DNA of 64,000 nt, taken from Brachionus plicatilis. Lineage: Eukaryota > Rotifera > Eurotatoria > Ploima > Brachionidae. The notes beneath the pieces are model-generated. The model had not been told where the DNA came from. It was given only the letters and a program-made list of their open reading frames with translations, and made no database searches. The position numbers and the translations under genes are program-made. Below are positions 56,759-64,000 of this stretch, piece by piece. The stretch covers positions 1,284,315 to 1,348,314 of the forward strand of contig QEOQ01000122.1 of assembly GCA_010279815.1 (NCBI GenBank), read 5' to 3'. Within the stretch, counting starts at the first letter, position 1. The number at the start of each line of letters is the position of its first letter.

Positions 56759-58195
56759 ATGAGTGTAAATGTAAAAATTGATACATCGGGCGGGAGCAGC
56801 CAAGCACACTTGAAAAGCGGCCAGAACACATTCAACCCGTGCAACTTGATCGTGAACTATCTGCCCCAGTCGGTCAAGGAGCACGACTTCAACCGGATCT
56901 TTTCGAACATCGGGCCGCTCAAGTCCTGCAAGCTGATGTACGACCGGAACACAGGCTACAGCTTCGGCTACGGCTTTGTCGAGTACGCCAACGAGCAGGA
57001 CGCCAAGACGGCCATCGAAACTCTGAACGGATTTCAAATCGAGCACAAGCGGCTCAAGGTCGCCTATGCCCGGCCCAACTGCGAAGAGACCAAGAACACA
57101 AACCTGTACATCAGAAACATACCGACAGGCTACGACGAGCAGCAGCTCGCCGACCTGTTCGCCCAGCACGGCCAAGTGGTCCAAGTGCGCATCCTGCGCG
57201 ACCAAAACACCGCGTACAGCAGACGCATCGGCTTTGTCATAATGGCCACCAAGCAAATGGCGCAGACGGCCATACAAAATTTGGACAACACGCTCGCGCC
57301 CAACGGCGGCACCGAGCCCATCTTTGTCAAGTACGCCGACGAAGACGGCACCAAGAAGCGGCAGCTGCCCGCCGCTCCCCAATTTCAAAACGGCCGAAAC
57401 AACCACAATTTCAGCTTTCAGAACCAGTTTCAGCAGCAGGCGGCCAATTTTAACATGATGCCCGGCATCAACCTAGGCAAAATGAAGACAAACCGGAGCA
57501 GCGGACACCAGAACCGGTACAACCCGATCGGCGGCACCAACAGCCCGATCAACTCGTTGATGAGCGGCGGCAATGGCAGCAGCGCCAGCGGCTTCAATGC
57601 CTGGAACATGCCCATGAACCCCATGCAGCAACAAGGCTACTCCAACTTTGCCAGCCAGAACAGCCTGGTGCCTCAGTTTGAGAGCTTGATAGGAGGCGGC
57701 AGCGGCGGCGGTGGCGGCAACAGCGCCAACATGGTCAACACTCCGGGCTTCCCGCATCCCAACATGCACATGCACCCTTCTATGCAGCAGCAGCAGCATG
57801 GCTCCAACTTTGTGAACAGCAGCAGAGCCAGTCTTTTGGACAGTGTGAACATGGACAGCAAGCTGGGCACCAGCACCATATATGTGTATGGGATCGGGGC
57901 GCACGCCACCGAGGCCGACTTGTTCTCGCTGTTCTCCAATTGTGGAAGGATACAGCGAGTGAATGTGATCAAGAACCCGAAGACGGGACAGTCGAAGGGC
58001 TTTGGCTTTGTGGTCTTTGAGACGTTTGATGAGGCCAACTTCGCTGTACATTCAATGAATGGTTTTAATTTTAATAACAGAAGCTTACAAGTATCGTTTA
58101 AATCTAATGAGATAAATAGGATAAATTTTGTCAGTAGTAGTCCTGGCAGAGATGCCAGCGTGGTTAGGAAATTTTTTCACAAGCTAAAATCTTAG
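56759..58195 (+). CDS. ELAV/Hu-like RNA-binding protein, intronless CDS
   Basis: Hu/ELAV proteins bind U- and AU-rich elements in mRNAs and control splicing, stability and translation, often in neurons. The 478-residue product has RRM1 at about 28-105 (RNP2 LIVNYL, RNP1 YGFVEY) and RRM2 at about 114-193 (LYIRNI, RRIGFVIM). A 170-residue linker rich in Asn, Gln, Gly, Ser and Met follows, then RRM3 at about 370-447 (IYVYGI, KGFGFVVF). The order, the CNLIVNYLPQ start and GTEPIFVKYA at the end of RRM2 are ELAV signatures. The RRM2 RNP1 is atypical. The whole CDS is one GC-rich exon, unlike the multi-exon Hu genes of vertebrates; a retrogene origin is possible. Which paralogue it is cannot be told. 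Confidence 0.92.
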   Translation: MSVNVKIDTSGGSSQAHLKSGQNTFNPCNLIVNYLPQSVKEHDFNRIFSNIGPLKSCKLMYDRNTGYSFGYGFVEYANEQDAKTAIETLNGFQIEHKRLKVAYARPNCEETKNTNLYIRNIPTGYDEQQLADLFAQHGQVVQVRILRDQNTAYSRRIGFVIMATKQMAQTAIQNLDNTLAPNGGTEPIFVKYADEDGTKKRQLPAAPQFQNGRNNHNFSFQNQFQQQAANFNMMPGINLGKMKTNRSSGHQNRYNPIGGTNSPINSLMSGGNGSSASGFNAWNMPMNPMQQQGYSNFASQNSLVPQFESLIGGGSGGGGGNSANMVNTPGFPHPNMHMHPSMQQQQHGSNFVNSSRASLLDSVNMDSKLGTSTIYVYGIGAHATEADLFSLFSNCGRIQRVNVIKNPKTGQSKGFGFVVFETFDEANFAVHSMNGFNFNNRSLQVSFKSNEINRINFVSSSPGRDASVVRKFFHKLKS

Positions 58196-60003
58196 GTGTT
58201 TTTGTTTGATTTGGAAAAAGAAATTTTTTTTTCTTCTTTTTTTTTTTATTGACAAAATTTTCTCTACTTTTTAAAATTTTTTTTGTTGCTAATTTTTTTA
58301 ACCTCAAGGTCCAACTTCATTCAGACTCGTGATTTTTTTTCTAATCGACACACACACACACACACAAATATATACATAGATAAATAGATACATGCAACAA
58401 CAGGTTTGAATATTAATAATAAGATATTTATTTTTTTTTTTAAACATTGACAATTTAAAAACAAATCATCCTAAACTATAAATTGGCGAAATAAATTTTG
58501 ATTTTATTTATTTTTTTTAAAACATTATTCTTCGGTTGGGAAGAGATAAAATTTGTGTGTAGTAATCAATGGACATTGATTGTGATTCTACAAACTGTGT
58601 GTTTTTGAGTCATTAAGTTTTGTCCGGCAAAAGTGATTCAAACCTTTTAGTTAATTTGTCATTTGTGTCGACATTAGAAGAATTTTTTTTGTAAATTGTT
58701 TTCATTCAACCATTTTTTTTTAGTAACATCAAATTAGTTTTAATTTTACTTCGTATGAATTTTTAAAGTTGAAAAATAAAATTCTAGATAAAATAAATTT
58801 TTTTTTTTCAATTAAACTCAATAATTTAGAACTTTATTTTTGAAAATCGTACAGTTTTTATTTTTGTACTCTAATAAACGAGATAAATGGTTCCCCACAA
58901 TTTAAAAACTTTTCACCACAAACCAATAACTTTTTAACACAAATCACTACAAAATCCAATTTTTTTGTGTCGAATTCAAAAAAAAAAATTTTACATACCT
59001 AACCAAATAACTGGTTAACACAAATTTTTTGTTTTGAAAAAAATTTAATAAATTTGTTATGTAATTTTTCAAATAGTGTTTATAAAATCATATACAAAAA
59101 AATTAAATATAAAATTAACAAAATAATTAAATTAGAATCTATTTTAAGGAAAGCCAATTTCCAGCTAATTTTGGACGACCTTTTTTAGGTTGATTAACAA
59201 ATTCGTCCGATTCTCATATAATATTGGCCCTGCATCATTTAATGAATTGTTATTGTTTTTTCTTTTTCGTTTTATTTTTTTGGATTTTTAATCTCCTAAA
59301 ATTCTGAATTTTTTTTTTATTACGTAAAATCATAGGCATCTTATTATCTTAAATATTTAGTAGCAGTTTTTAATAGATAAAAAATTATGCTTAGATTTTT
59401 TTTTTTGTTGACCAGTTTTGAAAATTTATGAAAAAATTTGTGCTTAGAAGTTTTTTTATTTGTGTTTTTTTTATATTTTATTTTTGTCTTAGTCAAGTTA
59501 TTTTTTTGCTGAAAATTTTTTGCTTGTGGGGACTAGGTAGACCCTTTAATAGACTCACAGTTCTAATTTTTGAATTTAAATATATATAATTTTTTTACAC
59601 TAGTCTGAATGATTTACTTTTTTTTATTTTAGCCTTTGGAAAATACAAATGTAGAAAATTTTACCTATTTACATCTTCATATTTTTAGTTTTTTTGTGCA
59701 GTATTTAATAAAATTCTTATTTTTAATTTTGGTAAATAAATAATTTGGAAATCTAAAAATATTAAAATGTAAATATGTAAAATTATTTTCATTTTGCCGA
59801 ATTTTCAAAACAGATTTCCTAATGGGCAATGTGAAATTTTAGTACAAAATTTAAAGTACAAAAAGTAAAAACTTAAAAATAAAAAGAAACATTTGATCAA
59901 ATATTTAATTGAATTTTATATTTTATTTTTAAATTTAATTTTTCTAATTAACTAGTGTTTTGTCTGAAATTTGAGAATATATTATTTTGAAAAAATTTAG
60001 ATA
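58196..60003. other. ELAV 3' flank and AT-rich non-coding DNA
   Basis: Probably holds a long T-rich 3' UTR; a (CA)n run lies at 58348-58366. No other gene is visible. Confidence 0.5.
58348..58366. repeat. (CA)n microsatellite
   Basis: A short CA run in the likely 3' UTR of the ELAV-like gene. Confidence 0.8.
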
Positions 60004-60511
60004 CCGTATTCCCTTGTTCGATAATGCAGCGCCACAACCTAGAACACATCATTGGCGCAGGCGCTATACTAAATCTCGCCCATGTTAAATTCAACTTAAC
60101 TTGTGTTGCATGCGCCAAAACCGTATTTCGGGTTGTGGCGATGCACTATATCCAGGGTCTTGAGAATGGTGCTGCATTATTTGAATGATTTAAAAAGAAA
60201 ATATAAAAATAATTCAAGACAATATTTTTTAATTTTAAATTCTTTTTTATTTTTAAACTTTAATGCCGCACCAAATACTTAATTAAAAAAAATTCTTTTT
60301 TTTTTTCCAAATATTATCCCTTTGCTAAACTTAAATATTGCAGCACCATTCTCAAGACCCTGGATATAGTGCATCGCCACAACCCGAAATACGGTTTTGG
60401 CGCATGCAACACAAGTTAAGTTGAATTTAACATGGGCGAGATTTAGTATAGCGCCTGCGCCAATGATGTGTTCTAGGTTGTGGCGCTGCATTATCGAACA
60501 AGGGAATACGG
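60004..60511. mobile_element. Young TA-flanked palindromic MITE
   Basis: Starts CCGTATTCCCTTGTTCG and ends CGAACAAGGGAATACGG, with TA on each side (60002-60003 and 60512-60513). By eye the arms 60004-60176 and 60339-60511 (173 bp) match without mismatch, around an AT-rich loop of 162 bp. The TA target fits Tc1/mariner mobilisation. Perfect arms suggest recent insertion. The arms are richer in GC than the surroundings. ORFs read in the arms are by-products of the palindrome. Confidence 0.92.
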
Positions 60512-60849
60512 TAAATACTTGAAGAAAATGCTAAAAATTAAAATTAAAAAACCGGCTGTAATAGAAAAAACAGTATTAATTTGTTATTATCTTTGGAAAT
60601 AAATAGTTCATTTTGAAAAAGTTTAAGGTTTGCAAATGACAGAAAATAGTTCATTAGGAGGCAAGAGAAATTTTAGTACAAAAGTTACAATACAAAAAGT
60701 AAAAACTTTATATTTTTTTTCTAATTGTGCAAAAATGGTTCGGTAAGTTGTACAATATTTTACAAATTTTTACAAACGAATTCCAAGCTCTGCAAAAAAC
60801 TCTGCAATTTTCTGTTAAAGACACACCATCAAAAAATAAGTATGCTATA

Positions 60850-61703
60850 AACGGCCTATTTTGGCGGTGAATTTAACGACCGCATTTTAGACCGTCCGTG
60901 AATTGGCCGGCCGTCTGTGGACCGTTTTTAAAAAAGCCGACCTTTCCAGGGCCGGCCACAAGACAGAGCGACCGTGAAATGGCCGGCCAAATTTTAGAAA
61001 ACCGTGAGGTGGCCGGCCGACTATCGGCCAAAATAAAAACCGACCGTGTGGTGGCCGGCCAACTGAAAGACTGTTAAATGGCCGACCGTGTGCAGACCGG
61101 CCGGCCACTAAACGGTCCAAAAAAAATTTTTTCTTAGATGTTTAAAAAAAAAATTTAGAGGAATTAAAAGTAGAATTTATTATTTATCAAAATTTTGGAT
61201 CAAGTGATTTTAATTATTTTCCCCAAATTTTTTCGATATTTTTCAAAAATAATCAAAATATATATAAATTTATAATTCGGTATTTTAGAAAGTTTTTTTA
61301 TAAAAACGATTTTAATAAAAAAAAATTAGATTTATAAAAATCGATGATGAAAATCTAATTAGTTTTAATGTTTATTTCTTTAAAATTTTTAAAATTTTTT
61401 TGATTCCCTTATATTTTATTAAACACCTAAGTAAAATTTTTTTTTTGGACCGTTTTGTGGCCGACCGGTCTGCACACGGTCGGCCATTTATCGGTCTTTC
61501 AGTTGGCCGGCCACTTCACGGTTTTCTAAAATTTGGCCGGCCATTTCACGGTCGGTCCGTCAGTTGGCCGCGGCTTGGCCGGCCAGTCACGGTCATTGGC
61601 CGTTAAACTAACCGGCCGTTTTTTGGCCGCTTGCACGGCCGGCCACGGTCTCGGTCATTTTTTTTTACTGGCCGGCTACGTGGCCTCTCGACCGGCCCCA
61701 ACA
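60850..61703. mobile_element. GC-rich foldback with GGCCGGCC-repeat arms
   Basis: Two GC-rich arms (about 60850-61122 and 61448-61703) lie in reverse orientation around an AT-rich centre of about 325 bp. Each arm is made of irregular units that contain GGCCGGCC and words like GACCGT and CGGTC. I count six octamers in the left arm and four in the right. The inner parts of the arms match well; both have GACCGTGTGCAGACCGG and ATGGCCGGCCAAATTTTAGA. The outer parts diverge. There is no transposase. This resembles foldback transposons, whose arms are tandem repeats. Confidence 0.8.
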
Positions 61704-63098
61704 CTAATTATAACTATCAATAAAAACTATAACTTAAATGAACAATAAAAATTACAACATTAATTTCTATGTTAGATTTAAATTTTAACGATTAATAAAT
61801 TGCCTGTAACTAATAATTTCATATCGACAGACTAAAATATAATTCCGAGCTTCATAAAAATTAATATTCAAATTTAACTTTTATTTTAAGCATTTAAATT
61901 GCTATTTTAAATTCAGATTTTTATTATTTTCTTCAATAATTTAAGTTTATTTAAAAATATTGATTAAATATTTTTATTTCTCTATTTTAAATTTTTTTTT
62001 GCCATTGTCCATTATGGTGATTACTAAAAAGTATAAAAATTTAAAAATGTAAATATTTCTTTTTGTAAGAGATATTGATTGATTTCGATTTAAATTATGT
62101 TCATTACCCAAAGATATATTTTTTTTTTTCAAAATTCTGGTCTTTAGCGAGAAATAAATCTTCAATCTGACTTTTCACCAACTCTTTTAAAAACATAAAG
62201 GTTTTGCAAAAAAAAAATCAATTTTCACAAAACTATTATTAGTCAAACATATTTTTAATTATTTTTTATTTGATTGATTGCCTCATTAAAATATTAATAA
62301 ACTTATATAGATATGATAATATTCCAAAAATGTTTAATTTACTTTAAAATAAGCAATTTTTGAAAACATAGTCCAGCTCTATTTTGATACAATGAGATTT
62401 TAATGTAATAACTGGGAAATGTCAGTTTTTCAATTAAAGGAAAATTAGATTCAAAAATTTTCTTAATTAAAATTATTTATATTTAAAAGAAATTAACAAA
62501 AAATAGGCAATTTCTGAAAACATAATCTTATAAAGTATAATCAATTTTAATTATTAAAAAATATGATGAACCTACACTGAAAAAAAAGCGTCTTGGAGAA
62601 GCTTTTTAAGACGGAAATTAAGTCGGATAAAAAGTAACTTCTATTGGTTTTTTAAGTCACTTTTTAGGACGTTATTTAAAAAAGTCGGTTTATAAGTCAC
62701 TTTTTAAGAAGCTTTTATATCAAGGATTTCATTTTTAATATTGATTTTAATATTAAAAAGTTAATTTTTTCCACAAAAATTTATTTGAAATATTAAAATT
62801 GTTTTTAAAAATAGTATTTAGAATTTAAAGAAGAGAAATTTATACAAAATGATGGAAAAAATAAAAAATAAATTATTAAATTCAATTTTGGTCAAAAATA
62901 ACTATTTACTTATCAAATTTAATAGAAAAAAATTCTTTCTAAGGACTAACTCTGGTACCTTGCAGGACTTTTGGACATAGCGACGATTTTTATAAATATA
63001 TTTAAAATTAATTTGATAAAAAAACAGATAGCCTAAAAATTATGATAATAATCGTTCAGATTCTACACATCTTAAATAGATATTTAGTGAAGTTCAGT
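61704..63098. other. Non-coding DNA
   Basis: AT-rich. A block at 62585-62725 repeats words such as AAGTCACTTTTTA and AAGCTTTT in loose direct and inverted order; no gene was recognised. Confidence 0.5.
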
Positions 63099-63491
63099 CA
63101 GAGCTGGTCATAAGTCAAAGTCAAGTCTGGACTTAGACTTGGATTTTTTTTAATAAAGTCAGGGTCAAAACTTTTTTTCTAAATTTTTTTCTTTAAAGGG
63201 CGCTTTTTTGGGTTTTATTTAGTAGGCCGCTAAAATAGCTACCTGGAATGGCAAAAAATCATATGATTGTGATCCTGACATGGATTTCCGTTCCAGATAG
63301 CTATTGTAGCGGCCTACTAAATAAAACCCAAAAAAGCGCCGTTAAAAAAAAAGTTTTTTTGGCGGCCTAGTACAAGTCTAAATTATTAAATACAGTAAAG
63401 ACTTTTAAGTGGAAAAAAAAAATTTCAAAGTCAAAGTCGACTTTGACTTTTAACGATTCTGACTTTAAAGTTTGACTTTTGAACAACTCTG
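63099..63491. mobile_element. hAT-like MITE, copy D (divergent, interrupted)
   Basis: The ends are CAGAGCTGGTCATAAGTC and GACTTTTGAACAACTCTG. A perfect 8 bp duplication AGTTCAGT flanks it (63091-63098 and 63492-63499). It is related to copies A-C at the ends but has a different interior, with a palindrome inserted at 63199-63340. Confidence 0.88.
63199..63340. mobile_element. Palindrome nested in hAT MITE copy D
   Basis: Starts GGCGCTTTTTTGGGTTTTAT and ends with its complement. The arms are about 55-60 bp and include TTTAGTAGGCCGCTA. The centre is about 30 bp. Copies A-C of the host lack it, so it is probably a separate small MITE. The target duplication is unclear. Confidence 0.75.
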
Positions 63492-63493
63492 AG

Positions 63494-63823
63494 TTCAGTA
63501 CAGAATAACAGATCAAAATGATAAAAAATTAAATAACTTTTATTCTAAAATATTAAAATTAGCTTGATGAATGCTACATGATGTAACACTTAAAGTTGCA
63601 TATACTATCAAAGTCTGCCAATGATGTGCAAAATCTCTTCAAAATGCACTTCGCATGAACATATTGAAATCTAATTTCTGCTAATATTTGCAGAGTTTTG
63701 CAGACCTAAATAGCCGATGCAACTTTGATAGTTGCACAATGTCGCAATCACGATACTTATTTTTAATTTAAAGAAAAATAAGTTATTCAATTTTTTATAT
63801 TCTTTTAACCATTTTCTAATGTA
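63494..63823. mobile_element. Palindromic MITE, TTCAGTA ends (copy 2)
   Basis: Related to 18692-18993: it shares TTCAGTA at the left end, GTTGCA-rich arms, ATATTGAAAT(T/C)TAATTTCTGCTAA in the middle, and a TTTCACAAAA flank. The hAT copy D inserted at its left terminus, using AGTTCAGT as target. Confidence 0.6.
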
Positions 63824-64000
63824 TTTCACAAAACCTTAAATAGATATATTTGCCAAAGAACAATACTCTATTTGCATTGAAATTTGGATCTTTTTCTATT
63901 AATTAAGGAAAAACGAGTTCATATAGAATTATATATTAAATGAAAAATCTTGGACTCATCTTTCGGCAAAATTATTTAATTTTTTTGATTTCCAAATAAA
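63824..64000. other. AT-rich end of window
   Basis: No feature recognised. Confidence 0.5.

Noticed and set aside
56645..58051. Minus-strand ORFs opposite the ELAV-like gene
   Set aside because: Same reason: reverse-frame artefacts of a GC-rich exon.
60279..60491. 70-codon ORF in the palindromic MITE
   Set aside because: The same peptide can be read from both arms of the inverted repeat; it is a by-product of the palindrome.
60850..61703. CRISPR-like array
   Set aside because: Units are irregular, self-complementary and inverted between arms, and the genome is animal.
60887..61748. Gly/Arg/Pro/His-rich ORFs in the GGCCGGCC arms
   Set aside because: They result from translating a repeated GC-rich octamer; no protein-like variation.

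Overview
The window looks like nuclear DNA from an AT-rich invertebrate animal. Six conserved metazoan genes can be read: RBM39, DDX39B/UAP56, VAT1, MRPS18B, TOP1 and an ELAV/Hu protein. Two are typical of animals with a nervous or secretory system: SVOP and cysteine string protein DNAJC5. Introns are few, mostly short, and GT-AG. TAA, TAG and TGA all act as stops, so the code is standard. The species cannot be named from the sequence. One assembly gap (17017-17479) is present.

Layout. 1-8.3 kb is AT-rich non-coding DNA. 8.3-9.2 kb holds a decayed CR1/L2-like LINE end. 12.1-13.9 kb is RBM39 (minus) and 15.6-16.9 kb is DDX39B (minus). 17.0-18.4 kb is the gap plus a second LINE fragment. 21.0-24.7 kb is a tight same-strand cluster, BAF-like gene > MRPS18B > VAT1, with 129 and 101 bp spacers. 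Each spacer carries an AATAAA and a splice-acceptor-like site just before the next ATG, which looks like an operon resolved by spliced-leader trans-splicing. Two inverted copies of a repeat of roughly 600-800 bp flank this cluster. 27.2-29.6 kb holds broken pieces of a repeat protein (WHYID / GG.YSP / RIYFIP motifs). 30.1-32.0 kb is SVOP (minus, six exons). 34.0-35.1 kb is DNAJC5 (plus, three exons). 37.7-41.0 kb is TOP1 (plus, two exons), with a large palindrome in its intron. 45.7-46.3 and 49.0-49.3 kb hold unrecognised exon-like ORFs. 56.8-58.2 kb is an ELAV-like gene with no introns in its CDS.

The rest is mostly non-autonomous DNA transposons and foldback elements. They include four hAT-like MITEs (three of the four with perfect 8 bp target duplications, one with 7 of 8), two TA-flanked palindromic MITEs, two TTAA-flanked piggyBac remnants that each keep a degenerate Cys-rich C-terminal motif, and several large palindromes. 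Several are nested, which gives an order of insertion. The most unusual is a foldback at 60.85-61.70 kb whose arms repeat the octamer GGCCGGCC in otherwise very AT-rich DNA.

There is no single functional pathway across the window. RBM39, DDX39B and the ELAV protein are all pre-mRNA or mRNA factors. SVOP, DNAJC5 and VAT1 are all linked to vesicles. I see no strong sign of a wholly new system; the best leads are the candidate operon, the BAF-domain protein, the WHYID repeat family and the GC-rich foldback.
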